Part shown: in pieces, positions 55,471 to 64,000 of the stretch
Position numbering within the stretch: position 1 is the first letter of the stretch
Layout of the letters: each line of letters opens with the position of its first letter
Source: Roseiconus nitratireducens
Lineage (GTDB): Bacteria; Planctomycetota; Planctomycetia; Pirellulales; Pirellulaceae
DNA: 64,000 nt
Direction: 5' to 3'
NCBI RefSeq assembly: GCF_008629675.1
Contig: NZ_VWOX01000006.1
Span: 248,001 to 312,000 of the forward strand
Translations under genes and position numbers: made by a program
The notes under the pieces: generated by a model
Database searches by the model: none
Seen by the model: the letters and a program-made list of their open reading frames with translations, nothing else
What the model was told of the DNA's origin: nothing

Positions 55471-56088
55471 CTATTGGCGGTTCGGGGTTTTGCCGGCAAC
55501 CAGGACCTTGTCCAGGTACTGCATCACGCCCGGAGTCATGTCCAACGAGTCGTCGTGGTAGACGATGTTCTTCATCACGCCACGGATCACGGACTCGCCG
55601 CTGGACTCGTTCATGTCTTCGCTGTTGTAACGCAAGACCAGGTTGATCTTGTAATGGTTGGCCAGGAACTTCACGCCGGCGGTGATCCGCTGGTAGTTTT
55701 CGAAGTAGATCTTGGCTTCGGCGTCGGCCAGCTCTTTGCGTTTGCGAGCCATATCCAGACGAAGCTTCGATTCCATTTCCGCGACCTGTTCTTCCAGGGC
55801 GGCGTAATCGGGCGATGCCGGATTGAGGGCCTTCAATTTGGCCGCGGTGCTCTTGAGAGCTTCCCGCTTTTCCTTCAGCTCCGCATCGTAAGCTTTCAGG
55901 TCGGCTTCCACCTTGCTGACTTGGGCTTTGATGCCGGGGTGATTCTTGAAGATATAAGCGACGTCGACGACCGCCACGCGGTGCGGCGCCGTATCCTGGG
56001 CCGAGGCTTTTTCAGCAATGCTGCTGGGAGCCACAACGGATGCCACTGCGATGGCAATTCCACAGATTTGATGGCGAACGGTTCGCAC
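55471..56088 (-). CDS. OmpH/Skp family periplasmic chaperone
   Basis: 205 residues from GTG 56088, chosen because AAGGAG lies 7-8 bp upstream and the chain then opens with a signal peptide (VRTVRHQICGIAIAVASVV). The longer frame to ATG 56223 has no site. After KASAQ come RVAVVDVAYIFKNHP, the usual OmpH opening, and a long coiled coil (about 55-135: VEADLKAYDAELKEKREAL), then a C-terminal part with VMQYLDKVL. Skp-type chaperones hold unfolded outer-membrane proteins. Location next to lpxC is typical for the family. Confidence 0.88.
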   Translation of the reverse strand: MRTVRHQICGIAIAVASVVAPSSIAEKASAQDTAPHRVAVVDVAYIFKNHPGIKAQVSKVEADLKAYDAELKEKREALKSTAAKLKALNPASPDYAALEEQVAEMESKLRLDMARKRKELADAEAKIYFENYQRITAGVKFLANHYKINLVLRYNSEDMNESSGESVIRGVMKNIVYHDDSLDMTPGVMQYLDKVLVAGKTPNRQ

Positions 56089-56342
56089 TTTCGCTCTCCT
56101 TGCGTTTTCGGGTCGCACGTCCTTGGTGCCAGCAGTGAATCGAATACCTGGACTTTCCAGATTCGATCCGAAATAGTCAAAGCGGACATCCGTTGCCCGC
56201 TTCCACCATCTGTTTACTGGCATGCCGAAATCACTTCGGCGTTGTTCAGTGTCGTCGATTGTGGCAATCCGGCGTGCCGGCGTAAAGATTGAAAACGTCG
56301 TTTCGAAAAGCGAGCAAAAACTTTTTTTCGTTCCGATTGCTG

Positions 56343-58406
56343 CTAATTCGAACGTTTCTCAAGCTCTCCACGCAGCGTCAGCTCGGTCGCATTTCGCATG
56401 ACCTTGATTTCGAATCGATCGCCCGGCGAATGATTTCGCACCCACGACAACACGTCGGCGGTGGTGCGCATCTCTTTTTCACCCAGACGCTGTATCTGGT
56501 CACCGATCTGCAATCCGGCTTTGGATGCTGGTCCGTCCGGCGTGACGCCGGTGATGCGAACCGAGCCATCCCGCTGGGAGATCTGCACGCCCAGAAACGC
56601 CGTCATCTGACGCCGAATCTGAACGCGTTTCTCCGTTTCAGCGTAACGCGGCCGCTGAGGACGCGTCGCCAGTTGGAATGCCACATCGGAAACCATATCG
56701 GTTAATCGGGTCAGGTCACCAAAATCGATTTTGTCGAAATCGTCTGATGGACGGTGATAATCGTTATGCAGACCCGTAAAGAAGAACAAAACGGGCACTT
56801 TGGCTCGATAAAAAGATTGGTGGTCGCTGGGCCCGTAGCCGCTGGCAACCTTGTACAGTTTGAATCCGAACCGCTCGTTGGCCGCATCAACCAACGATTC
56901 CAGGCCGTCCGCCGTTCCCGTGCCGTACACCGTCAATTCGTTGTCCCGCAACCGCCCCACCATATCCAGATTGATCATCGCCGCCGTGTTTCCCAGCGGC
57001 CGGACCGGGTTCTGGACGTACCACTGGCTGCCCACCAGCCCCCGTTCCTCGGCGGTGAAGGCGATGAACATCACGGTCCGGTGACTGGCGACCGATTTCA
57101 GCCGGGGGACCAGCTCGCCCGCGCATCCCAACATCGCCGCGGTGCCGCTGGCGTTGTCATCGGCCCCGTTGTGAACGGCAATGGTTCCGGGAGCCAGGGA
57201 TCCGAAGCCGCCCATCCCGACGTGGTCGTAGTGGGCTCCCACCACCAGCGTCTGATCGGCAAGGCTTCCTTTGCCCGGCAGCACGCCGATCACGTTGTCA
57301 CTGGTTGCGACCGATGGTTTCAGATCGACCGAAACGGTCGCGGTGACCGATTCCAGATCGCGACTTGCCGGGCGAAACGTTTGATCGATCTTGTCTTCCA
57401 ACGATTCCAGTCCGGATCCGCTTGACGAGAGGATTCGGTCCGCCAAATCACGCGCAAGCGAGGCGACGGGGATCGCGTCGGTCTGTTTGGTTTGCCGTCC
57501 CGCGTCGCTGAGCCCCAGCACGCCGCGCTGGGCCGTCAGCAAATCCAACCGCATTGACTGGATCAGTTGGTCGATTCGATCGATTTTTTCCTGGGTCGCG
57601 GCCCGATTCTTGACCGCTTCTTCGGGCAGATTCTCCAGCAATTGGACCAGCCCTTCGCGGCGTTGCTGTTCCTGCGCAATCCGATTGGTCTGGTCCTGAG
57701 TCGCTTCGCGAACGCTGGCAGGATCATTGACCAACAACACCGCGACCGCACCGTGCGAAATCGCGTTGGCAATTTTGGTCGCAAAGAAAGCGTGCCGCGT
57801 GTTCTTTACGCCGTCGAAGGGGCTGTCTGGATCACTGATCCCGGGCTCCTTGCGCAAGATCATCACCACGGCACCCTCGGCATTGACGCCGTCGTAGTCA
57901 TCGTAGTCGTGTTCGGCGGAGGTGATGCCGTAGCCGGCAAACACCAACCGGCCGGAGGCCTTGGCGTTCTCTTTGCCGATTGCCAGCGGGCCAAACCCGT
58001 CGCCCAGTTGGGCCTCGATCGTCTCTTCGTCGGCAAGCTGGATTCGGCAAAAGTTGCGGTCCTGGCTTCCGACCTCGCTGCCAACCGGGACATCGACCGA
58101 TTGAAAGGGCGTACCGGCGATCTGGTCGGTTTGCAGGCCGATCGAACGCATTCGGTCGGCCACATACTTGGCGGCCAACTGGATAGTCTCGTCGGTCACG
58201 CTCCGACCACGCAGTTCCTCCGAAGCCAGGTATTGCACATCCTGACGGAGCGCTTCGGTGGTGCCACCGGAGTTGGAAGCCTCTTGACCGACCGCATCGC
58301 GAAGGAGGGTGGCTTGCGCCGACAACATTCCGAACGCGAACACCACCGCGGCAATACTCAACCGCGTGGACGTTTCACCGCGGCTTCGCGAGTCCACTGG
58401 ATTCAC
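56343..58406 (-). CDS. exported M28-family metallopeptidase with PA insert and PDZ
   Basis: 687 residues from GTG 58406, which has TGGGGGA about 7 bp upstream and leads to a signal peptide near 13-35 (LSIAAVVFAFGMLSAQA). A TTG at 58532 was rejected. An N-terminal helical part, a PA-like insert (DDYDGVNAEGAVVMILRK; FFATKIANAISHGAVAVLLVN), a coiled coil, and the M28 core: GAHYDHVG, NGADDNASGTA, FTAEERGLVGS, NLDMVGR, and GPSDHQSF give five zinc ligands. The final ~90 residues form a PDZ domain (GPASKAGLQIGDQIQRLG). Role: zinc aminopeptidase or carboxypeptidase in the periplasm. Confidence 0.9.
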   Translation of the reverse strand: MNPVDSRSRGETSTRLSIAAVVFAFGMLSAQATLLRDAVGQEASNSGGTTEALRQDVQYLASEELRGRSVTDETIQLAAKYVADRMRSIGLQTDQIAGTPFQSVDVPVGSEVGSQDRNFCRIQLADEETIEAQLGDGFGPLAIGKENAKASGRLVFAGYGITSAEHDYDDYDGVNAEGAVVMILRKEPGISDPDSPFDGVKNTRHAFFATKIANAISHGAVAVLLVNDPASVREATQDQTNRIAQEQQRREGLVQLLENLPEEAVKNRAATQEKIDRIDQLIQSMRLDLLTAQRGVLGLSDAGRQTKQTDAIPVASLARDLADRILSSSGSGLESLEDKIDQTFRPASRDLESVTATVSVDLKPSVATSDNVIGVLPGKGSLADQTLVVGAHYDHVGMGGFGSLAPGTIAVHNGADDNASGTAAMLGCAGELVPRLKSVASHRTVMFIAFTAEERGLVGSQWYVQNPVRPLGNTAAMINLDMVGRLRDNELTVYGTGTADGLESLVDAANERFGFKLYKVASGYGPSDHQSFYRAKVPVLFFFTGLHNDYHRPSDDFDKIDFGDLTRLTDMVSDVAFQLATRPQRPRYAETEKRVQIRRQMTAFLGVQISQRDGSVRITGVTPDGPASKAGLQIGDQIQRLGEKEMRTTADVLSWVRNHSPGDRFEIKVMRNATELTLRGELEKRSN

Positions 58407-58563
58407 GACGTTTCCCCCAATGAGATGCTTGCCCAGCAGTCGGCCGAGCGAAATACCTGACCTGGATGCCGAATTGCAGGCGTGCTGGGAGCGGAATTCG
58501 CTCCCTTGAGTTCGCCCCGCCGGCCCCGGCAACGGTACCGCCGCGAATCCATCACCGGTTCAA

Positions 58564-61500
58564 TCAAGCCGCTTCGGCCGGCTTGTCGCCGCGTGCGACC
58601 AGGTAGTACAGGATCGGACTGGCAACAAAGATCGAACTGTAGGTTCCGACCAGCACGCCGACGACCAATGCGAACGCAAAGGCGTGGATGCCCTCGCCGC
58701 CGAAGGCGTACAGCAACAGCACCACGATCAGGGTGGTCAACGACGTCAGCAAGGTTCGGCTGAGCGTCTGGTTGATGCTGGAATTGATCATCTCGCTGGT
58801 CAGCCGCGGCGCCTTTCCTTTCGTTTCGCGGATTCGGTCAAACACCACGATCGTGTCGTTCAACGAGTAGCCGATGATCGTCAGCAAGGCGGCTACCACC
58901 GTCAAACTGATCTTGAACGGGTCGATCAACAGGAAACCCAAGGCGTCTGCCACGTAGTAGCTGATCGCGATGGCACCCAATGTGATCAAGACGTCGTGGA
59001 TCAACGCGGCGACGGCGGCAAAGCCGTAGATCACGCGTTGGAAGCGGAACCAGATGTATCCAATGATCACCAACAGGCTGGCAAACAGTGCGACCGAAGC
59101 ACGCCCGATCATCTGACCGGCGACGCGCGACCCGACGCTGCTGCTGCTGACCCAAACCGGCTCGCTGCCGAGCGATTGACCGACGGCCTGCATCAGTTGG
59201 TCGGCGGATTGTTCGCCCATCGGCAACGTCACGGTCCATTCAGAGAACGGAATGCTCGATCCGTTGCTCCATTCCTGCGCCCCCTCGCCTTCAGGCTCGA
59301 GTTCGACCGCGCGTTCGTTCAACGGGATTCCCAGTTCATCCGCAGCTTCCTTCATCCGTGCCACCAAAGTGGTTCCACTGATGGAAGCGGCATTGGAAGC
59401 ACCTTCAATGGACAGGCTGATGCGGCGGGTGGCGGACTGCCCGGCATCCAGGGCAGGCCCGGAATCGCTTTGGGGAGCTTCGGCTGAATCGTCGCCGGAT
59501 TCCTGGCCCGCAGCGGCTTCACTCGCAGCCTCGTCACCCGGGGCGTTATTGTCGCCTTCAGGCTCGGCTGCCGGTTGATCCTGCAGCAGGGCGGTCAGCA
59601 TCACGCCATTGAATTCCGGTTGAATCACGGACGTGTTCGCTCCGGCGGATTGAATATCGACATCGTAGGTCACCAGATCGGTGCCCGGCTCATCGGCGAA
59701 GGACGCCACCACGCGTCGCTGCAACTCGGAAACTTCTTCGATCGACGAATCGACCTTGAACACGGTGCCGTCGGCGGCACCTTCCATCGTGACACCGTTG
59801 ACGGTGAATTGGACGCCGACGCCGTTCTGTTCTCCGATGCCCGCACCGACGATGCGACGAATCTCCTCGGTGGTCGTTTGCTCGTTGACCCGGAACTGCA
59901 CCGAAGAGCCGCCGGCGAAATCAATGTCCAGAATGCTCTTGCCGCGGGCGACAAGCGAGGCGACGCCGATCACGATCAGCACGGCGGAAACGGCCAGGGA
60001 GATTTTCCCTTTGCCGATGAAATCCAACATGCCACCACCGGACAACGATTCGCGAACATTGTTGACCATGTCAGACATGCTGAGGGTCAACTTGTTGTGC
60101 CGCTCGGCGATGTCAAACAGGGTTCGCGACATGTAAATCGCGGTGAACATCGAGAACAGGATGCCTAAGATCAAGGTCACGGCAAACCCGCGGATCTGGT
60201 CGGTCCCGATCGCGTACAACACGATCGCCGTAAACAGCGTCGTCAAGTTCGCGTCGACAATGGTGACTGTGGCCTTGGAGAATCCGTTGCGGATCGCCAT
60301 CCGAGCCTTGGCGCCCTTTTTGATTTCTTCCCGAATCCGTTCGAAAATCAGCACGTTGGCGTCAACCGACATCCCCACCGTCAGAACCAGACCGGCCAGA
60401 CCGGGCAAGGTCAGCGGCTGGTTGATCAACACCATCGTCGCCAGAATCATCGCCAGGTTCAGCAGCAGGGCGATGCAGGCAATCAGGCCGGCGAATCGGT
60501 AGTAGTACAGAATGAACACCAGCACCAAAGCCAGCGAGACGCCGATCGCATAAACACCCTTGCGGATCGTGTCGGCCCCGAGCGTTGCGTCGATCTGGTT
60601 CTTGGCGATGGGTTGCTTGGAAAGGGCGGCCGGCAATTGACCCGCCTTCAAGATGTCGACCAGCGATTTGACTTCTTCGGAGGTGAAGTTTCCCGTAATC
60701 CGACCTTGCTTGCGGATCGGCTGCAAAATGTTCGGTGCTGAAAGCAAACGATCATCCAGGACGATCCCCAGCTGGCGTTGGCGTGTTCCCTGCGGGGCAT
60801 TCTCCGTGGTCAACGCGAAGAACTTGCCGCTTCCCGAATCGGTCAAATTGAAGGCGACGGCGGGCGCCCCCTTTTCGTCGAACGTGGTCGAAGCGAAGGC
60901 GAGGTCTTCGCCTTTGACGTCCAGATTGGGGTCGATGATCATCAACACCTCCAACCCGGGCAAACCCTGTTGCTGGACCCACTGGGCCTGCAAGTACTCC
61001 CCGTCGCGGCCGCGGACGCTGTTGGGCAAATCGATGAATTGGCCGTTCTCGGGGTTGCGGACGATGGCGTCGCCGACGTTCACGCGGAACGGCTTGACGT
61101 CGGTCTTGGCGGCGGTCTCTTGATCGACGACGGCCCAACGGCCGACGACGGATCCGTCGATGTCCGTGACCACCTCACTCAAGCGAACGGCGCGATCTTC
61201 CGATTGGGCCTGGTCGCGAGCCAGATCGATTTCCCGGCGGTGATCGACCTCGTTGGCGACAATGGCAAACCGCAGAATTCCGGCCTGTTCGACAATCTCT
61301 TCGATCGCGGCCACTTCGCGCTGATCCACCTCCGGCACGATGATTTCGATTTGAGAATCACCATAGGGCCGGATCACGATTTCGCGGGTCCCGCTGGGGT
61401 TGATCCGCTTGGTCAGCGGTCCAACCAGGTCTTGGGATTTGACGCTGCTGTCCGGATTGTCTTTGCTGGGATCGATCTCGTACACCAGAATCGTTCCGCC

Positions 61501-61824
61501 GCGGAGGTCGACGCCCAGACCCGGCAGACGATTGAGCAGCACGACGGCGCTGGCCGTGATGGCAAACAGCACAAACCCCAGCCGCAACGAGTGCGAGGGC
61601 ATTTTCATCCGCTTGGCCAAAAAGCCGCCGACCGTGAAGGGCAGAATCAGTACTGCCAACGCAGCGGCCACCCAGCCGAGTTGCGTCCAGGAGATCCCAT
61701 CGTCGGGCTTCGCCTGGGCAAACAATTGAGCGGAAAAAACGTCGCCGACCCAGTTTCCGATCGATTGCGAATCGATCGTTGCGAGGGCACCGAAAAACGG
61801 TTCAGCGAGTGAGAGACAGTCCAT
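58564..61824 (-). CDS. secDF: fused protein-export membrane protein SecDF
   Basis: 1086 residues from ATG 61824. SecD half: membrane helix, LGVDLRGGT, the P1 head domain with VVDQETAAKT, GNFTSEEV, and six-helix core with GMSVDANVLIFERIREE. SecF half: DIDFAGGSSVQFR, the second periplasmic part and core with GYSLNDTIVVFDRIRE. Between the SecF head and its core lies an extra acidic low-complexity stretch (about 760-815, AEPEGDNNAPGDEAASEA). SecDF uses proton flow to pull translocating chains from SecYEG. It is co-directional with yajC just upstream, as in most bacteria. Confidence 0.95.
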   Translation of the reverse strand: MDCLSLAEPFFGALATIDSQSIGNWVGDVFSAQLFAQAKPDDGISWTQLGWVAAALAVLILPFTVGGFLAKRMKMPSHSLRLGFVLFAITASAVVLLNRLPGLGVDLRGGTILVYEIDPSKDNPDSSVKSQDLVGPLTKRINPSGTREIVIRPYGDSQIEIIVPEVDQREVAAIEEIVEQAGILRFAIVANEVDHRREIDLARDQAQSEDRAVRLSEVVTDIDGSVVGRWAVVDQETAAKTDVKPFRVNVGDAIVRNPENGQFIDLPNSVRGRDGEYLQAQWVQQQGLPGLEVLMIIDPNLDVKGEDLAFASTTFDEKGAPAVAFNLTDSGSGKFFALTTENAPQGTRQRQLGIVLDDRLLSAPNILQPIRKQGRITGNFTSEEVKSLVDILKAGQLPAALSKQPIAKNQIDATLGADTIRKGVYAIGVSLALVLVFILYYYRFAGLIACIALLLNLAMILATMVLINQPLTLPGLAGLVLTVGMSVDANVLIFERIREEIKKGAKARMAIRNGFSKATVTIVDANLTTLFTAIVLYAIGTDQIRGFAVTLILGILFSMFTAIYMSRTLFDIAERHNKLTLSMSDMVNNVRESLSGGGMLDFIGKGKISLAVSAVLIVIGVASLVARGKSILDIDFAGGSSVQFRVNEQTTTEEIRRIVGAGIGEQNGVGVQFTVNGVTMEGAADGTVFKVDSSIEEVSELQRRVVASFADEPGTDLVTYDVDIQSAGANTSVIQPEFNGVMLTALLQDQPAAEPEGDNNAPGDEAASEAAAGQESGDDSAEAPQSDSGPALDAGQSATRRISLSIEGASNAASISGTTLVARMKEAADELGIPLNERAVELEPEGEGAQEWSNGSSIPFSEWTVTLPMGEQSADQLMQAVGQSLGSEPVWVSSSSVGSRVAGQMIGRASVALFASLLVIIGYIWFRFQRVIYGFAAVAALIHDVLITLGAIAISYYVADALGFLLIDPFKISLTVVAALLTIIGYSLNDTIVVFDRIRETKGKAPRLTSEMINSSINQTLSRTLLTSLTTLIVVLLLYAFGGEGIHAFAFALVVGVLVGTYSSIFVASPILYYLVARGDKPAEAA

Positions 61825-62016
61825 CGTTGATTGTTTCGCAGTCGGGGAGGATGCAGTCGCTAGCGAATGCGGTGATGTAAAGGTGTGCCGTGGTGGTGTT
61901 GGGATGGTCGTCCGCCAAGGATTCCGCCGCCGCGAGTGCGAGCGTTCGTCGGATCGGACTCGAATTCATTCGTATCGGTCGCGATTTGGTTCGTGTCGCG
62001 TTGGAACTTCTTTGTC

Positions 62017-62454
62017 CTATTCAGCCTCTTTGGCCTTCTTTTCGTTGACGACCGTCAGCGCCCAACGGCTGACTTTGACTCGAACCTGGCCGCTTTCGTC
62101 CAATCGCAGCGTCACCACGTCGCTCTCGGGGGAAGCGCTGACGACCGTTCCATGAAGCCCGCCGCTAGTAATGACCCGGTCATTCTTTCCGATCGCCGCG
62201 ATCCGCTTGGCTTCTTCGGCCTTGCGACGGCGTTCCGGAACCACCAGCGTCATGTAGAAGATCAGCAGGATGCCCACGATCGGAAACAGCGGGTTTTCCA
62301 TCAGCTGCAAGATGAAGGGCTTGTCCGCCGCCGGGGCAGCCTTCGGACCCTGAGCCACGAGCAAATTGACGTCCGCGATGATCCCGCGCAGCCCCAAGCC
62401 GAGTGGCCACGGCACCGATAGCGATGCGGCGAAATGGGAAAGAACGGGGAGCAC
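62017..62454 (-). CDS. yajC: preprotein translocase subunit YajC
   Basis: 145 residues from GTG 62454, the only plausible start in frame besides later codons. A membrane helix near 57-72 (FPIVGILLIFYMTLVV) is followed by PERRRKAEEAKR and the conserved KNDRVITSGGLHGTV, VRLDESGQVRVKVSR core. The N-terminal extension (~45 residues) is longer than in E. coli (110 in total). It forms the SecDF-YajC complex with the gene 192 bp downstream. It diverges from the DegT-type gene by 244 bp. Confidence 0.9.
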   Translation of the reverse strand: MLPVLSHFAASLSVPWPLGLGLRGIIADVNLLVAQGPKAAPAADKPFILQLMENPLFPIVGILLIFYMTLVVPERRRKAEEAKRIAAIGKNDRVITSGGLHGTVVSASPESDVVTLRLDESGQVRVKVSRWALTVVNEKKAKEAE

Positions 62455-62698
62455 AATCCGGGCCCAATCAGGTTAAATTCAGCAAACGTTTTGAACGCGA
62501 GGCGCCAATCGAATGCACGAGGACAAGCTTCACAAGCCAAAAAGCCGGCCTGAGAGCGGAAAAACCAAGTGCGGCATGATATGGAAGGCCAATTTTGGTC
62601 ACAAGCCCAGCCAGGCGCGTTCTTTCAATCGCGATCGCCGATGACGGTCCGTTTCGCCCCACCCTTTCGCCGTTGCTGTTCTCCAAATCCTTCCCGTC

Positions 62699-63841
62699 AT
62701 GAACGACGCAGCTTCAGAACACACCGACCCGCACCGCCAAACCGCGAGCCGCGGAACGCCTGGCGGCCGTCGACCGGACGGCGACCGGTCGGCATCCTGG
62801 CTGCCGCCCTGGCCCCCCCAATGGCCGGAAATCACTGACTCGGTCTCGCACGCATTGGCTGATGGCAGTTGGGGTCGCTACCACGGCCGGCTTGCCGAAC
62901 AGCTTCGCATCCGGATCGGCGAACTTGGCGGGTGCCCGAGTTGCCGGCTGCTCTGCAGCGGATCGGCCGGAATTGAGCTGGCGCTGCGCTCCGTCGGAAT
63001 TTCCGCCGGCGACAAGGTCCTGCTGTGCGGCTACGACTACCCGGGCAACTTTCGCGCTGTCGAACTGCTTGGCGGGCGACCGGTGCTGGGCGATGCAGCG
63101 TCCGACAGTTACTCGCTGGACGCTTCGGCCGTGCAAGCCTGCCCGGCGGACGTCAAAGCCGTCATCGTCTCGCACCTGTATGGCGTGGGCGCCGCCGTCG
63201 CTTCGATCCGCGAACAATGCGACCGGCGCGGCTTCGCGTTGATCGAAGACGCGTGCCAGGTGCCCGGCATGATCATCGACGGCCGACCGGCGGGAAGTTG
63301 GGGCAACGCTGCCGTCTTCAGCTTCGGGGGCAGCAAACCGTTGACGGCCGGCAACGGCGGCGCCGTGCTGACAGCAGACCCGGTAATCGAATCTCGCTGG
63401 AATCGGTGGCTGGATCGCCCCAGTGACGCGTTGCCCATGAGCGAATTGCAGGCCGCCGCCTTGTTGCCGCAACTGGATCGGCTGGACGCCTGCAACCGGC
63501 TGCGGGCGGAATCCGTGCAACAGATCCTGGCGGCCGTTCCCTGGACGCGGACGGCGTCGGCGCTGCCGTCGGCCGATCGGACATCGACGCTGTACAAATG
63601 GGCCTGGCAATCCGATCGACGCGATGACTTAATCACCCAGCTGTCCGAAGCCGGCCTGCCGGTCGGAACGGGCTATCGATCGATGCACCGCAGCAGCGAT
63701 CGCCGTTGTGACAAGCTGGGCCCGCTGCAGCGCTGCCAAGCCCTGGACCAACAGCTTTGCGTCCTGGACCATTCGGCCCTGCTTTCAACCGGCCCCCAAC
63801 GTGACCGCGTGGTTGAAATACTGAATGCCTTCGCCGCGTGA
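62699..63841 (+). CDS. DegT/DnrJ/EryC1/StrS-family aminotransferase
   Basis: 380 residues from ATG 62699. PLP lysine K213 in SFGGSKPLTAGNGGAVLT; also EDACQVPGM (metal/PLP Asp) and LCSGSAGIELALRSVGI at the cofactor-phosphate site. These aminotransferases make amino sugars from keto-sugar nucleotides, or act on scyllo-inosose-like substrates. No other sugar-nucleotide gene follows in the window. Together with the Gfo/Idh enzyme at 52240 it could form a GnnA/GnnB-like pair, but the two are 9 kb apart on opposite strands. Confidence 0.85.
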   Translation: MNDAASEHTDPHRQTASRGTPGGRRPDGDRSASWLPPWPPQWPEITDSVSHALADGSWGRYHGRLAEQLRIRIGELGGCPSCRLLCSGSAGIELALRSVGISAGDKVLLCGYDYPGNFRAVELLGGRPVLGDAASDSYSLDASAVQACPADVKAVIVSHLYGVGAAVASIREQCDRRGFALIEDACQVPGMIIDGRPAGSWGNAAVFSFGGSKPLTAGNGGAVLTADPVIESRWNRWLDRPSDALPMSELQAAALLPQLDRLDACNRLRAESVQQILAAVPWTRTASALPSADRTSTLYKWAWQSDRRDDLITQLSEAGLPVGTGYRSMHRSSDRRCDKLGPLQRCQALDQQLCVLDHSALLSTGPQRDRVVEILNAFAA

Positions 63842-63895
63842 CGGTGACAACGGCCACTCCCTTGATTCCAGCCGCGAAGCGGCGAAAGCTTCCTG

Positions 63896-63915
63896 CCGTC
63901 GGTGCAAGCCGACGG
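63896..63915. terminator. hairpin after the DegT-type gene
   Basis: CCGTCGG-TGCAAG-CCGACGG, a 7-bp perfect stem 54 bp after the stop. The remaining bases to 64000 show no clear gene; a short CCGC-GAA-GCGG precedes the hairpin. Confidence 0.5.
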
Positions 63916-64000
63916 AGACGGCTGCCCAAACGCCACCAAGGATCCTGGAAAGGACGTTTTCTATCCGGCTGAATCGATTCACGTTCCCCGCTTCAAGATC

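Noticed and set aside
56089..56223. Longer OmpH start at ATG 56223
   Set aside because: GTG 56088 has AAGGAG at the proper distance and gives a signal peptide at the N-terminus.

Overview
The window looks like chromosome of a planctomycete of the Pirellulaceae (Rhodopirellula-like) type. The basis is gene content: a very large Ser/Thr kinase fused to an NTPase and a formylglycine-generating-type domain, a sulfatase, a sialate O-acetylesterase, two Gfo/Idh/MocA proteins (one with a Tat-type leader), PQQ-type propellers, ASPIC/UnbV proteins, a fused SecDF and lipid A genes. Short hairpin repeats are scattered between genes. No rRNA, tRNA, CRISPR array, insertion sequence or prophage gene was seen. 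This placement is inference from gene families; no database was searched.

Layout. 1-4.8 kb: a Na+/H+ antiporter cut by the window edge, a GNAT acetyltransferase, a TspO protein and two overlapping glycosyltransferase-like genes. 5-9.4 kb: the 1427-residue kinase/NTPase/FGE-like fusion. 9.5-17.8 kb: a signalling island with a response regulator, a REC-histidine kinase, a secreted protein built of PxDVY repeats coupled to a 1061-residue hybrid kinase with Hpt, and a REC plus HATPase protein. 18-20 kb: small secreted or membrane proteins. 20.5-32.5 kb: a nine-gene, mostly overlapping cluster of His-rich membrane protein, small membrane protein, FixH/YtkA-like lipoprotein, NosR/CcoG-like polyferredoxin, an exported anchored protein, two ASPIC/UnbV propellers, an UnbU/RnfD-like membrane protein and an outer-membrane porin. 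32.8-36.8 kb: DUF533/TerB-like protein, tandem PDZ protein, and an aminotransferase with an omega-amidase-like nitrilase. 36.9-52 kb: oxidoreductase, GT-C-like membrane protein, sialate esterase, TIM-barrel protein, a divergent RNase HII homologue, exonuclease III, Tex, sulfatase and a PQQ-like propeller. 52.2-62.5 kb (all minus strand): Gfo/Idh dehydrogenase, LpxA, LpxC, OmpH/Skp, an M28 peptidase with PDZ, SecDF and YajC, an envelope-biogenesis block. 62.7 kb to the end: a DegT/DnrJ aminotransferase.

The best candidate for an undescribed system is the 20.5-32.5 kb cluster. Six of its genes (21.6-30.5 kb) form one chain of overlapping or nearly abutting start and stop codons. It joins an UnbU/UnbV pair, otherwise known from enediyne gene cassettes, to an Fe-S polyferredoxin and possible copper-site proteins, without any polyketide synthase. 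A perfect 20-bp palindrome lies 205 bp upstream of its first gene. The second candidate is the PxDVY-repeat exported protein translationally coupled to the hybrid sensor kinase.
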